Notes: generated by a model not told the origin, from the sequence alone. A stretch of DNA of 64,000 bases from DASYKS01 sp031404815 (GCA_031404815.1 JANNIH010000158.1:1-64000); one strand, 5' to 3'. Positions 1-8,695 are shown, counted from the first letter of the stretch. Numbers and translations: made by a program.

Positions 1-2
1 AA

Positions 3-60
3 CCCAGGGCATCGGCCTTCGGCCTCAGCCCTGGGCTCAGTTCTACCGGCCTTTCAGGCC
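3..60. repeat. Tandem hairpins, REP-like intergenic palindromes
   Basis: Two small inverted repeats lie side by side. The first pairs CCCAGGGC (3-10) with GCCCTGGG (28-35) and holds a nested GGCC/GGCC stem at 14-17 and 21-24. The second pairs GGCCT (48-52) with AGGCC (56-60). They sit upstream of the first gene, outside any convincing coding sequence. I read them as a dispersed extragenic palindromic element; a terminator for a gene left of the window is possible, although no T-run follows. Confidence 0.45.
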
Positions 61-214
61 GCGGAAGGGCTGACGGCCTGTCCCATCGCTGGAGGTTGCA
101 CCGGCAAGCCGAACTTATGATGACTTTGACGGGGCCCTGCTCGTGCTGCCCGGCTCGCTTGACTCCGCCGCCGGGGATCACCCAAGATATGAAATGACTT
201 CTTCGGAGAGACCT

Positions 215-673
215 ATGCGGCGCACCGGGCTTGCTGTCATGTCGCTCGGCCTCTTGCTCTCGGGCTGTGGAGGAGGCTCCTCTCCGTCCGAGCCGAGGCC
301 GATGGTTCCTGCCCCTCCGGTCCCTCTGGAGGGGTCCTGGTCCGGTTCCGTGGCGCTGACCAACTCCACCCGCGCCACCTGCACGCTCTCCTTCGAATTG
401 TTAGGGGACGGACTGGACTTTTTCGGCGAATGGGAAGGGCGGTGTCCCGACGGCACCCAGGGCGGCGGGTTCATGGTCGTCAATACTCTGTTTGCCAACA
501 TGGTGTTAGTTTTCGCGGCCCAGACGCCGCCGGGACAGGCGCTCTTCGGCGGCTGTGCCTGGTCGAGCTTCACCACTCGCGACGGAAACCGGTTGCGGGG
601 GGACTTCAGTACGCCACAGAACTGCCAGAGCGGAACCGTCCTTGCGGGCCGGCTGGAAATGACCAAACAGTGA
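215..673 (+). CDS. Putative outer-membrane/periplasmic lipoprotein, unknown function
   Basis: A 152-aa protein. The N-terminus is a lipoprotein signal peptide: MRRTG, a hydrophobic run, then the lipobox LLLSGC followed by a flexible Gly/Ser/Pro stretch. The remaining ~120 residues look like a small beta-rich domain with four cysteines (CTL, GRCPD, GGCAW, QNCQS) that could form two disulfides, and the phrase GSWSGSV resembles the first strand of small lipocalin or avidin-like barrels. I chose ATG 215 because it begins the signal peptide and GGAGAG lies 4 nt upstream; an in-frame ATG exists 72 nt earlier. I do not recognise the family. It appears monocistronic. Confidence 0.7.
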   Translation: MRRTGLAVMSLGLLLSGCGGGSSPSEPRPMVPAPPVPLEGSWSGSVALTNSTRATCTLSFELLGDGLDFFGEWEGRCPDGTQGGGFMVVNTLFANMVLVFAAQTPPGQALFGGCAWSSFTTRDGNRLRGDFSTPQNCQSGTVLAGRLEMTKQ

Positions 674-676
674 GGG

Positions 677-940
677 CTATCGGAGCCGATCGACCCTCTC
701 GCACGGGCTGGAGAGCGGCCGGTGATTCCGGCGATCGTGAATTCCCTCCGGGAAGATGACGGGGAAGGGGCGGCGCCTGAGGAAGCGGTCGAAGTAGCCG
801 CTGCCGTACCCGAGCCGAAAGCCGCGCCGGTCGAAGCCCAGGCCGACCACGAGCACGGCGTCGATCGCGCCATTGATTGCGCTCGCCGCTTTGGGCGCTC
901 TTGCTCCCTGGACGTTGGTGGCTGGCTCGGGGTCGTTCAC
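677..940 (-). pseudogene. Remnant of 5-formyltetrahydrofolate cyclo-ligase
   Basis: On the minus strand at about 856-779 the translation reads VLVVGLGFDRRGFRLGYGSG followed by YFDRFL, which matches the highly conserved nucleotide/folate-binding signature of 5-formyl-THF cyclo-ligase (VPGxAFDxxGxRLGxGxGYYDRxL). That enzyme is normally ~190 aa; here only ~60 residues around the motif are recognisable. The upstream part lacks the N-terminal substrate-binding region and the downstream part loses similarity after RPFPVIF. I therefore call a decayed fragment. It fills most of the 448-bp gap between the lipoprotein and the BNR gene; nothing else is visible there. Confidence 0.6.
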
Positions 941-1121
941 GGCGGCGCAACTATAGCGTTGCCGATCCGCCGGCCTGATCGCAAGTCATTCGGAGCTGCT
1001 AGACTTCGGGCTCGAACTTTTACCCCTCTCCCTCGTAAGATTCCCGGAAGAGCGTCACATCGTCGTCTGGGAGGGGTGTGCCTTGCCCGCACGACCGGCG
1101 AAACTATTGGGGGAGGCTGGA

Positions 1122-4100
1122 ATGAAGCGAATCGTTCTCGGAGTATGGATCCTCGCGCTGGTGTTCGCCGTAAGAGCCACCGGTACCGCCGGGGCGGTCG
1201 CGATCGATCCCAACCTTCTGGCGGGCCTCAAGGCTCGGTCGATCGGGCCGGCGGGGATGAGCGGCCGGGTGGCGGCGATCGATGCGGTCGAGTCGAACCC
1301 GGACATCGTGTACGTCGGTGCCGCAACCGGTGGGGTCTGGAAATCGACCAACGGCGGGCTTACCTTCGAGCCGATCTTCGACGACCAGCCGGTCGCCGCG
1401 ATCGGAGCGATCTCGATCTTCCAGGCGAACCCGTCGATCGTCTGGGTCGGCACCGGCGAAGGGAATGTGCGCAACTCCGCCTCGGTGGGCAATGGAATCT
1501 ACCGGTCGCTCGACGGGGGAATCACCTGGAGCCATCTCGGTCTCGAAGGGACCGAGCGGATTCACCGCATCGTGCTCGATCCGACCGATCCCAATATCGC
1601 TTGGGCCGCGGCGCTTGGCCGGGCGTGGGGCGAGAACCCGGAGCGGGGGGTGTACAAGACCACGGACGGCGGCAAGAGCTGGCGCAGAGTGCTCTATGTC
1701 GATGAGAAGACCGGCGCAGCCGACGTGGCGATCGATCCGGCCCATCCGAACCACTTGCTTGCAACCACTTGGGCATACCGGCGTTGGCCTTACTCGTTCA
1801 AATCGGGCGGTCCGGGCTCCGGCCTCTGGAGTTCGTTCGACGGCGGCGAGAGCTGGAAGCGGGCGACCGAAGAGGACGGCCTGCCGGCGGGCGAACTCGG
1901 TCGGATCGGCCTCGCGTTTTCGCGTTCCACCCCGGAGATCGTCTACGCGATGGTCGAGGCTAAAAAGAGCGCGCTGCTCCGCTCAGAAGATGGCGGCAAA
2001 AGCTGGAAGACGGCCAACGACAAGCCGAACGTGAACCCGCGACCGTTCTACTTCTGCGAGATCCGGGTCGATCCGTGGGTGCCGAACCGGCTGTTCAGCC
2101 TCGACTTCGATGTCCGGGTCTCCGAAGATGGCGGCAAGACGCTCTCCGGTGCCCCGTTTGGTCGCGAGATCCATGGCGACCACCACGCGCTCTGGATCGA
2201 TCCGGCCAACCCGCGGCGGATGTATATCGGCGATGACGGCGGCGTCGCGGTCTCCCACGACGGTGGCAAGACCGCGGGTTTCGTCACCACCCTACCGCTC
2301 GCCCAGTTCTACCATGTGGCGGTCGACAACGATGTCCCGTACCACGTCTATGGCGGCCTGCAGGACAACGGCTCGTGGCGCGGCCCGTCCTCGTCTTGGA
2401 ACCAAGGCGGCCTGCGCAGCTTCGAGTGGAGCGTGGTCGGTGGGGGTGACGGGTTCGACACCGTGCCCGATCCGACCGATTCGACGCGCGGTTACGCGAT
2501 GTGGCAGGGGGGCAACCTTTCGCGCTGGAACCTGGGGACCGGGGAGGCGCGCGACATCAAGCCGCCCGCACCCAAGGGAGACGGCGGCAAGGCACCGACC
2601 GAACTCCGGTTCAACTGGAACGCCGGGTTCGCGATCGATCCGTTCGATCCGGCGACGATCTACCTCGGCAGCCAATTTCTCCATTCCTCGACCGATCGGG
2701 GAGAGAGCTGGGAGATCATCAGCCCCGACCTCTCCACCAACAACCCGGAGTGGCAAAAGCAGGACGAAAGCGGCGGGCTCACCCCGGACGTCACCGGCGC
2801 CGAGAACTACACGACGATCCTCGCCGTCGTTCCTTCGAGTCTGGAGAGGGGAACGATCTGGGTCGGGACCGACGACGGCCGGTTGCAGATCACCCGGGAT
2901 GGCGGTCTGAGCTGGACGAGTGTCGAGAAGAACGTTCCCGGCGTGCCGGCCCAAACCTGGATTCCCCACGTCAAGGCGTCGCGCCATGCACCGGGCACGG
3001 CGTTCGTCGTGTTCGACGATCACCGGCGCTCGAATTGGGCGACCTATCTCTACCGAACCGACGACTACGGGAAGGGCTGGAAGAGCTTGGCGACTCCGAA
3101 TCTGCGCGGCTACGCCCAGGCGATCGAACAGGACCCGGTCGATCCGAACCTGCTGTTTTTGGGCACCGAGTTCGGCCTTTGGGTCTCGTTCGATGCCGGC
3201 AAGAGCTGGCACGCCTGGCGCCACGGCGTACCGACCGTCGGCGTCTACGATCTGGTGGTCCATCCGCGCGATGGCGATCTGGTGGTGGCCACCCACGGCA
3301 GGGCGATCTACGTGGTGGACGACATTCGGCCGTTGCGTGGGCTCTCGGCGGAGAGCTTGGGGAAAAAGCTCCACCTGTTCGAGATCGGCGACGTGGCGCA
3401 GCACTGGCGGAACTTCGGCAACGGCGGCTACGGTCTGGGCCACGGAGAATATGCGGGAGAGAACCGCCCTTACGGCGCGCTGATTGCTGTGTCTTTGGCG
3501 GCCGATGATCTGCCGTGGCGCGATGAAAAGTTGGAGCGGGCTCGAAAAGCCGGGGAGAAGGCGAAAGCCAAGGATGAAAAGGACGGCAAGGACGTAAAGG
3601 ACAAAGAGAAGGCGAAAGAGGAGGAGGCGGGGAAGGTTGAGGTCGAGATTCGCGATGCGACGGGCCGATTGGTGCGGACGATGCGCGAAAAGGCCTATCG
3701 CGGGATCAACCGGTTCGTCTGGAATCTGGACCGCGACGCCTTCCGCCAGCCCCCTTCGGACGAGCCGGAGGATTCGCCGGACGAGGCGACCGGGCCGGAG
3801 CTGCCTCCCGGAACCTACTCAGTGCGCGCAGCGTTTCGCGGCGAGACCGCCGAGGGGAGTGTGAAGGTCCTGGCCGATCCGCGGACCCAGAATCGTGCGG
3901 AGGATTGGGCCGCGCGCGAAACTGCGATCGGGCGGGTCGGAAAGCTCCGAGACGATGTGGTGGCGGCGATCGAACGGATCCGGGACACCAAGCGCGATAT
4001 CGACGCGGTGGCCGAGCGGGTGACCGCTGCGAACGCCCTCGCGATTCGCAAGCACGAGGTCATCGCCGCGGAGCTGCCGCTGATCAAGCAGGGGGAGGAG

Positions 4101-4376
4101 GTCAAGGAGGCCCTCGCCAAACTCGAGAAGAAGGTCTGGTCGAGCCCGGAGACCGTGGGCATCGTCCGCTTCGGCGACGTGCTCACCGACTCGTATTTCG
4201 TGCAGGGTTACATCACCTCGTCGTGGGCGCCACCGAGCCCCACGCACCTCGCCTATCTCGACGCGGCCGAGGCGACCTACGCCAGGTTCGCGGCGGAACT
4301 CGACGCGTTCTTCGCCGACCGGGTGGCCAAATACCGGCAGCAGGTTCGGGAAGGGAAGGTGGAGCTGTTACCGTAG
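1122..4376 (+). CDS. Exported BNR-repeat (VPS10/sialidase-like propeller) protein
   Basis: A 1084-aa protein with an N-terminal signal peptide (MKRIVLGVWILALVF). At least ten BNR/Asp-box motifs (S-x-D-x-G-x-x-W type) are visible, for example RSLDGGITW, KTTDGGKSW, SSFDGGESW, RSEDGGKSW, TRDGGLSW and SFDAGKSW, arranged as one or two beta-propellers over residues ~40-770. A Lys/Glu-rich charged linker (~805-850) follows, then a FlgD-like Ig segment (VRTMREKAYRGINRFVWN) and a helical C-terminus. Large proteins annotated 'glycosyl hydrolase / VPS10 sortilin-like' with this architecture are common in Acidobacteriota and Gemmatimonadota; no catalytic sialidase triad is evident, so the name should not imply activity. 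ATG 1122 follows GGGGGAGG and opens the signal peptide. Confidence 0.85.
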   Translation: MKRIVLGVWILALVFAVRATGTAGAVAIDPNLLAGLKARSIGPAGMSGRVAAIDAVESNPDIVYVGAATGGVWKSTNGGLTFEPIFDDQPVAAIGAISIFQANPSIVWVGTGEGNVRNSASVGNGIYRSLDGGITWSHLGLEGTERIHRIVLDPTDPNIAWAAALGRAWGENPERGVYKTTDGGKSWRRVLYVDEKTGAADVAIDPAHPNHLLATTWAYRRWPYSFKSGGPGSGLWSSFDGGESWKRATEEDGLPAGELGRIGLAFSRSTPEIVYAMVEAKKSALLRSEDGGKSWKTANDKPNVNPRPFYFCEIRVDPWVPNRLFSLDFDVRVSEDGGKTLSGAPFGREIHGDHHALWIDPANPRRMYIGDDGGVAVSHDGGKTAGFVTTLPLAQFYHVAVDNDVPYHVYGGLQDNGSWRGPSSSWNQGGLRSFEWSVVGGGDGFDTVPDPTDSTRGYAMWQGGNLSRWNLGTGEARDIKPPAPKGDGGKAPTELRFNWNAGFAIDPFDPATIYLGSQFLHSSTDRGESWEIISPDLSTNNPEWQKQDESGGLTPDVTGAENYTTILAVVPSSLERGTIWVGTDDGRLQITRDGGLSWTSVEKNVPGVPAQTWIPHVKASRHAPGTAFVVFDDHRRSNWATYLYRTDDYGKGWKSLATPNLRGYAQAIEQDPVDPNLLFLGTEFGLWVSFDAGKSWHAWRHGVPTVGVYDLVVHPRDGDLVVATHGRAIYVVDDIRPLRGLSAESLGKKLHLFEIGDVAQHWRNFGNGGYGLGHGEYAGENRPYGALIAVSLAADDLPWRDEKLERARKAGEKAKAKDEKDGKDVKDKEKAKEEEAGKVEVEIRDATGRLVRTMREKAYRGINRFVWNLDRDAFRQPPSDEPEDSPDEATGPELPPGTYSVRAAFRGETAEGSVKVLADPRTQNRAEDWAARETAIGRVGKLRDDVVAAIERIRDTKRDIDAVAERVTAANALAIRKHEVIAAELPLIKQGEEVKEALAKLEKKVWSSPETVGIVRFGDVLTDSYFVQGYITSSWAPPSPTHLAYLDAAEATYARFAAELDAFFADRVAKYRQQVREGKVELLP

Positions 4377-4380
4377 GGGG

Positions 4381-5043
4381 GTGTTTGTCGAGTCGCCCGA
4401 GCAGGCCTATTTTCGTGTCATCGAGGAGATGCTGGTCCGGTGGCGCGGTGCCTCGGTGAGCGTCGGCACGTCCGATTGGCATATCGCGGAGCGCTGGTAC
4501 GAGATGGGAATCCCCTTGGACCTGATCGATCGGGTGATCGGAGAGGTCGTATCCCTCCGCAAAGAACGGAAGGTCAAGGGGCGCCTGGCCTCGTTGCGCT
4601 ACTGCGCGCCGGCCGTCGAATCGGCTTGGGAGGAGATCAGCGAGCTGATCGCGCTCGGCGAGAGCGTGCCGGCTCCGGCCTTGGACGTCCCTTCGCGCCT
4701 GGCGGCTTTGGCCGCGGCGCTCGAGCGAGTGGGGGTCGAGGAGGTCGCGGCGCAAGTTCGCGCCCTGGCGCCGCCGGGAACCCTCGCCGAGGCGGTCGAG
4801 CAGCGGCTCGCCGGACTCGATGCCGAGATGTTGGAGCGGACGGATCGCGGGTTTGCCCCCGACGATCTGGCGGCGGTCGCCACGGAGATCGACAAGAGCC
4901 TGCGCACCCTTTCCGGGCGACTGCCCGCCGCGGAGATCGAACCGGCTCGCGATCGACTGCGCCGCCACGCGGTGCGCCGTCGCGCCGGCCTGCCGTTCCT
5001 GTCGCTGTTCTCGCCCGACGCCGAGGCGCGTTTGGACGATTGA
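4381..5043 (+). CDS. Hypothetical protein (220 aa), GTG start
   Basis: Starts with GTG 5 nt after the stop of the BNR-repeat gene and is followed 54 nt later by the SpoIIM gene, so it probably belongs to the same transcript. The sequence is soluble and almost entirely helical: an N-terminal ~70 residues with a possible helix-turn-helix-like segment (IAERWYEMGIPLDLIDRVI), then Ala/Glu-rich helices rich in ERV/ALA repeats. No signal peptide, transmembrane segment or metal motif is visible. I do not recognise a family. Coding status is supported by the strong high-GC third-position pattern and the tight spacing. Confidence 0.65.
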   Translation: MFVESPEQAYFRVIEEMLVRWRGASVSVGTSDWHIAERWYEMGIPLDLIDRVIGEVVSLRKERKVKGRLASLRYCAPAVESAWEEISELIALGESVPAPALDVPSRLAALAAALERVGVEEVAAQVRALAPPGTLAEAVEQRLAGLDAEMLERTDRGFAPDDLAAVATEIDKSLRTLSGRLPAAEIEPARDRLRRHAVRRRAGLPFLSLFSPDAEARLDD

Positions 5044-5097
5044 TTCCCTTCGCGGCGCGGTCCCTCCGGACCCTGACAGCGGATAGACTGGCCCGTC

Positions 5098-6129
5098 ATG
5101 GCCATTACCCTGGAACGCCTGCTCAGCGAAGGGCGTGATCGCTGGCGCCGGCTCGACGATCTGCTCGACGTGGCGGCGAAATCGCCCGCCTGGGAGCTTG
5201 GGCCGGAGCGGATGCGCGACATCGTCCGGCTCTATCGGCTTGCAGCGGCGGACCTCAATCGAATGCTCGCGGTGACCGCCGACCCGGAGCTGATCGACCC
5301 GTTGAACGCCCTGGTCGGGCGCGGTTATCGCTTCGTGTATGGGGCGCGCCGGGCCGAAGCGTTCGGCGGTTGGCGGCGGCTCGTTCGCTTCTTCAGCCGC
5401 GAGATCCCCGCCGGCTTCCGCCGGGCGCGCGGTGCGGTGGTCGTTGCGTCGCTCGCGTTCGGCGCCGGGAGCCTGCTCGGTTTCGGTGCCGTCGCGGTTC
5501 GCCCCTCGCTCGCCGAGGACCTCGTGCCGGGGGCCTTCTTCTCGTCGAGCCCGCGCGAGCGGGTGGCCGAAATCGAACGGGAGGAGGAGCGGATCTCGAC
5601 CGTCGAACAGGCGGCGGATTTCGGCTCACAGCTCTACACCCACAACATTCGAGTTTCGTTCCTCGCCTTCTGTCTGGCCGCGGCTACCATCGTCGGCGGC
5701 ATCTGGATTCTGTTTTGGAACGGCTTGATCCTGGGCGCGGTCGCGGCCTCGTATGTGCTCGACGGGGTCGGTTATTTTTTCGTCGCCTGGGTCGGTCCGC
5801 ACGGTGCGCTCGAGCTCCCCGCGATCGTCTTTGCCGGAGCGGCCGGGCTGGTGCTCGGGCGCGCGCTCTGGTTCCCGGGCGAGATCTCGCCCGGCGCCGC
5901 CTTGCGCGCGGCGTTTCCGACCGTCTGGCGGATGTTGATCGGCACCTCTTCGGCGCTCGTGCTCGCCGGGTTGATCGAGGGGTCGTTCTCGCAGCTGTCG
6001 GCCAAGAGCATCCCCTATGGGTGGAAGATCGCGGTCGCGGCGGTGCTGTTCATGGCGCTCGCTCTGTTCCTGTTCGGCCGGCGCAGGCCTGCCGACGAGG
6101 CGGGTAACGCGGGCGGGGAGGCGGGATGA
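5098..6129 (+). CDS. SpoIIM/DUF95-family membrane protein
   Basis: A 343-aa integral membrane protein with a soluble helical N-terminus (~1-95) and five to six hydrophobic segments from ~110 onward (for example VVVASLAFGAGSLLGFGAV, FLAFCLAAATIVGGIWILF and WKIAVAAVLFMALALFLF). The FxxHNIRVSFLAFxxGxxxGxGxxxxLxxNGLxLGAV pattern is characteristic of the stage II sporulation protein M (DUF95) family, which outside sporulators is a widespread membrane protein often encoded beside an RDD protein and a MoxR/DUF58 set. Here the RDD partner follows with an ATGA overlap (6126-6129). A role in membrane remodelling or peptidoglycan-linked transport is only by family association. Confidence 0.85.
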   Translation: MAITLERLLSEGRDRWRRLDDLLDVAAKSPAWELGPERMRDIVRLYRLAAADLNRMLAVTADPELIDPLNALVGRGYRFVYGARRAEAFGGWRRLVRFFSREIPAGFRRARGAVVVASLAFGAGSLLGFGAVAVRPSLAEDLVPGAFFSSSPRERVAEIEREEERISTVEQAADFGSQLYTHNIRVSFLAFCLAAATIVGGIWILFWNGLILGAVAASYVLDGVGYFFVAWVGPHGALELPAIVFAGAAGLVLGRALWFPGEISPGAALRAAFPTVWRMLIGTSSALVLAGLIEGSFSQLSAKSIPYGWKIAVAAVLFMALALFLFGRRRPADEAGNAGGEAG

Positions 6130-6995
6130 TCCGCGCGGCCGGCGCCGCACGCCGCGGCTGGCGCCAGATCACGACACCGGAGCACGTTCGAGTCCGCCTC
6201 GAGCCGGCCGGACCGGGGAGCCGCTTTCTCGCCCTCTTGGTGGACGCTTGTCTCATCCTGGCGCTCACCGCGTTGGCCTCCTCGATCCTCGGCCGCCTGT
6301 TGCCGAAGAGCCTGGGGACCCTCGCGATCGCGACGCTCTCGTTCGTTCTCACCTGGATCTATCACGTCGGCTTCGAGGTGCGACGCGAAGGGCGGACGCC
6401 GGGTAAAGCGGCGCTCGGACTGCGGGTGGTCGATGCCCGCGGCCTGCCGCTCGCGCTCGAACAGTCGTTCGTTCGCAACGTCGGCCGGGTGCTCGATTTT
6501 GCGCCGGTGTTCTATGGCCTGGGCGGCCTGATGGCGTTGCTCGATCGCGACGGCAGGCGGTTGGGAGACCTGCTCGCCGACACGCTGGTGGTCCGCGACG
6601 CAAGCGGTTCGCGGCGCAGGAAAGCCGCCGATGCGCTGCCCGCAGCGCTCCGGGCGGAGGGGGCGATCCCGGTCGATCCGGAGCTCGCCCGCCTCGCGCG
6701 GAACCGCTTGAGCCTCGACGAGCGGGAGCTGTTGATCGCACTGGTGCGGCGGGCGGACAAACTCGATCCGCGCGCCCGTTACGATCTCTCCGAGCAGGCG
6801 GCCAAGCACTTCCGCTCGAAGCTCGGCCTCGATCTGCCGCACCTCTCGGGAGAGGCGCTGGTCCGCGCGCTCGCGACCGCCCTTCGACTTCGCTCAGGGA
6901 CCGGTGGCTTAAGCGAAGTCGAAGCCTACCGCCCCCGAAGCCGGAACGTCTGGGCCGCCGACTCGCCGTCGGCGTCGATCACGCTCCAGAAATAG
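6126..6995 (+). CDS. RDD-family membrane protein
   Basis: A 289-aa protein whose start overlaps the SpoIIM stop as ATGA, implying translational coupling. The RDD domain spans ~25-155: two hydrophobic helices (FLALLVDACLILALTAL and LAIATLSFVLTWIYHVGF), the R-x-P-G-K signature as GRTPGKAALGLRVVD, and a terminal LDRDGRRLGDLLADT. The C-terminal ~110 residues are charged and soluble. The last ~35 residues are odd: they are encoded across a perfect inverted repeat and then antisense to the 3' end of the anti-sigma gene, so the original stop was probably earlier. Function of RDD proteins is generally transport-related but unproven here. Confidence 0.85.
   Translation: MIRAAGAARRGWRQITTPEHVRVRLEPAGPGSRFLALLVDACLILALTALASSILGRLLPKSLGTLAIATLSFVLTWIYHVGFEVRREGRTPGKAALGLRVVDARGLPLALEQSFVRNVGRVLDFAPVFYGLGGLMALLDRDGRRLGDLLADTLVVRDASGSRRRKAADALPAALRAEGAIPVDPELARLARNRLSLDERELLIALVRRADKLDPRARYDLSEQAAKHFRSKLGLDLPHLSGEALVRALATALRLRSGTGGLSEVEAYRPRSRNVWAADSPSASITLQK
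6882..6924. repeat. 13-bp perfect inverted repeat (REP-like, possible bidirectional terminator)
   Basis: CTTCGACTTCGCT at 6882-6894 pairs perfectly with AGCGAAGTCGAAG at 6912-6924 around a 17-nt loop. It lies inside the 3' end of the RDD gene and 1 nt before the stop of the convergent anti-sigma gene, an ideal place for a shared terminator, although no clear T-run flanks it. The sequence resembles the CTTCGACTTCGCTCAGG class of dispersed bacterial palindromes. Confidence 0.6.
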
Positions 6996-7687
6996 TCGAC
7001 GTTCGGGCGCAGTTTGGCCCTCTCCTCGGCCGGTAACTCGATCCGGTCACCCGTCGTCTCCGAGCTCTGCCACCGATAGGCGGGATCGGTTGCGAACAGG
7101 AGCACCCACTTCGGCTCTCGGTTCGGATTCGCGAAGCGGATTTCGGTTGGAATCTGGTCGAGTTCGCCGGTCGGCGCCGCCGGTCCGGTGGGCACCGTGC
7201 CGCCGCGCAGGCCGTCAGGGATCGGTTGACCCAACCGGGTGGGTGGGTTTATCGGATGGGTCTGCACGTTCGAGGTACCGAGGAAGAACCCGAGGCCGAG
7301 ACCGACGGCGAGCATCGCTGCGGCGGCCCAAGCGGTCTGGCGCCAAGGCCGGGAGGTCGCCGGACGCGAGGGGAAGGGCACGATCGTTGCCTCACGATGC
7401 GGCGTAGCTGGCGCGATCGGCGGGGCCACCTCGCGATCCGCCCCCGCTCCGTTGCGAAAGCGCTCCCAGGCGGATTCCACCGCGCCCGGTGGGAGCCGCT
7501 CGGGCTGGTCGAAGGCTTCGAGGTGGGCCACCTCGGCCGAACAGAGGGCGCAACCGGCGAGGTGGGCGAAGATCCTCTCGTCCTCTGGTGTGACGGCACC
7601 GCTCTGGACGGCGGCGATCGCCCGGTAGAGGCTGTCCGCGGCGGGATGAGGCCCGTTCGGACGGGGAGGGATCTTCGGTTCGTTCAT
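6926..7687 (-). CDS. Putative anti-sigma factor with zinc-finger (zf-HC2-like) and one TM helix
   Basis: A 253-aa protein whose start overlaps the stop of the ECF sigma gene (ATGA at 7684-7687), the classic sigma/anti-sigma arrangement. The N-terminal cytoplasmic part holds HLAGCALCSAEV, an H-x3-C-x2-C zinc-binding anti-sigma motif. A single membrane helix (WAAAAMLAVGLGLGFFLG) is at ~125-145, followed by a ~110-residue extracytoplasmic beta-rich domain (WVLLFATDPAYRWQSSETTG) that presumably senses the envelope signal. ATG 7687 is preferred over an upstream in-frame ATG because it gives the coupled overlap. It ends against the RDD gene in a 70-nt tail-to-tail overlap. Confidence 0.8.
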   Translation of the reverse strand: MNEPKIPPRPNGPHPAADSLYRAIAAVQSGAVTPEDERIFAHLAGCALCSAEVAHLEAFDQPERLPPGAVESAWERFRNGAGADREVAPPIAPATPHREATIVPFPSRPATSRPWRQTAWAAAAMLAVGLGLGFFLGTSNVQTHPINPPTRLGQPIPDGLRGGTVPTGPAAPTGELDQIPTEIRFANPNREPKWVLLFATDPAYRWQSSETTGDRIELPAEERAKLRPNVDYFWSVIDADGESAAQTFRLRGR

Positions 7688-8253
7688 GCAGCCCCCGCTA
7701 GATGCATGCGCAGTCGCCTGCGCGCGTTCCAAATTTGAACTTTCACCGTCGGCACCGACAGTGTCAAGCGCCGCGCGACCTCGCCGTACGAGAGCCCCTG
7801 CTGCACATGGAGCAGCAGGCAGGCCCGCATGCGTGCGGGCAGAGCCGCCAGGGCCGCCAGGGTGCGCGCCAGATCTTCTCGCCCCTCGGCATCCTCAGCC
7901 GCAGAGGGGCGCTCGTCGGCCACCGATGCTGCGAGCGTCTCTCCGCCCGATTCGCCGAGCGGTCGATCGAGAGAGTCGATCTCGGGAGCGCGCCCCCTCC
8001 GGCGCCACTCATCACGGGCGACGTTCCTGGCCACCGTGTAGACCCAAGCGGCGTAGCTCCCCTCGGCTCGGAACTGCCCTTGGGAACGATAGACGTTCCA
8101 CAACGCGGATTGACTTAGATCCTCGCCGTCTTCGGGGGAAAATCCCTGGGAGAGGAAATAGCTGCGCAAGCGGGGATAGAACTCGCAAAAGACCTCGTGG
8201 AAGTCGTCTGCGGCCGAAACGTCGCTGGAGGTTGCCATCGGTTGGGGTTTCAT
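7684..8253 (-). CDS. ECF-type RNA polymerase sigma factor
   Basis: A 189-aa sigma-70 family protein of ECF size. Region 2 is visible as FHEVFCEFYPRLRSYFL through YAAWVYTVARNVARDEWRRRG, and region 4 as LPARMRACLLLHVQQGLSYG followed by EVARRLTLSVPTVKVQIWNARRRLR, a helix-turn-helix for -35 recognition. It is translated just before, and coupled to, the membrane anti-sigma factor, so it is likely held inactive until an envelope signal releases it. Two candidate starts exist (ATG 8253 or ATG 8238); I give the longer. The ~120 bp upstream, between this gene and the cold-shock gene, should hold an autoregulated promoter, but I cannot define it. Confidence 0.88.
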   Translation of the reverse strand: MKPQPMATSSDVSAADDFHEVFCEFYPRLRSYFLSQGFSPEDGEDLSQSALWNVYRSQGQFRAEGSYAAWVYTVARNVARDEWRRRGRAPEIDSLDRPLGESGGETLAASVADERPSAAEDAEGREDLARTLAALAALPARMRACLLLHVQQGLSYGEVARRLTLSVPTVKVQIWNARRRLRMHLAGAA

Positions 8254-8320
8254 CGAAGGGTTGGGCGTTTCTAAGACTCCCGGCGTTTCCCCATCACCAA
8301 GGACCTCCGGAACGATGAAC

Positions 8321-8347
8321 GCCCCGGCAGGCGGAACCCACCGGGGC
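8321..8347 (-). terminator. Possible terminator hairpin downstream of the cold-shock gene
   Basis: GCCCCGG (8321-8327) and CCGGGGC (8341-8347) form a 7-bp GC-only stem with a 13-nt loop, 25 nt past the stop of the minus-strand cold-shock gene. Only a short T-poor tail follows, so intrinsic termination is weakly supported. Confidence 0.35.
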
Positions 8348-8372
8348 CTCGGACCAGCAGGACGGTTAGAGA

Positions 8373-8576
8373 TCAGATGCGGACGACGTTCCTGGCCTGG
8401 GGGCCCTTCGGCCCTTCGACCACGTCGAAGGAGACGCGGTCCCCTTCGCCTAAAGTACGGAAGCCTTCCGCCTGGATGGCGGTCTGGTGGACGAACACAT
8501 CCGGGCCCTTGTCCGGGGTGATGAAACCAAAGCCCTTGGCGTCGTTGAACCACTTGACCGAACCCTGTTCCGACAT
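8373..8576 (-). CDS. Cold-shock domain protein (CspA family)
   Basis: A 67-aa single cold-shock domain, the usual CspA length. It carries both RNA-binding motifs: RNP1 as KGFGFI and RNP2 as VFVH, with the flanking aromatic residues (VKWFND) in place. Such proteins bind single-stranded RNA/DNA and act as RNA chaperones in the cytoplasm. The 119-bp region before its start (8577-8695) is a candidate long 5' leader, typical for this family, but I see no specific element. It is probably monocistronic. Confidence 0.95.
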   Translation of the reverse strand: MSEQGSVKWFNDAKGFGFITPDKGPDVFVHQTAIQAEGFRTLGEGDRVSFDVVEGPKGPQARNVVRI

Positions 8577-8695
8577 GAATCGACTCCTTGCGATGTGCCG
8601 CGCGTGTCCCGTGCGGCCCGGTTAAAGTTGGGGAAAGAATCGTGGCACAGCGGATCGGCATAGGCAAGAGGGCAAAGGCACTCTGAAACACGCTC

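Noticed and set aside
2292..3443. 383-aa antisense frame inside the BNR-repeat gene
   Set aside because: Composition is that of an antisense shadow of a high-GC gene and it has no recognisable motif; the plus strand shows regular BNR repeats.
1122..4376. Sialidase or glycosyl hydrolase activity for the BNR protein
   Set aside because: Asp-box repeats alone are structural; I see no catalytic arginine triad or nucleophile arrangement.
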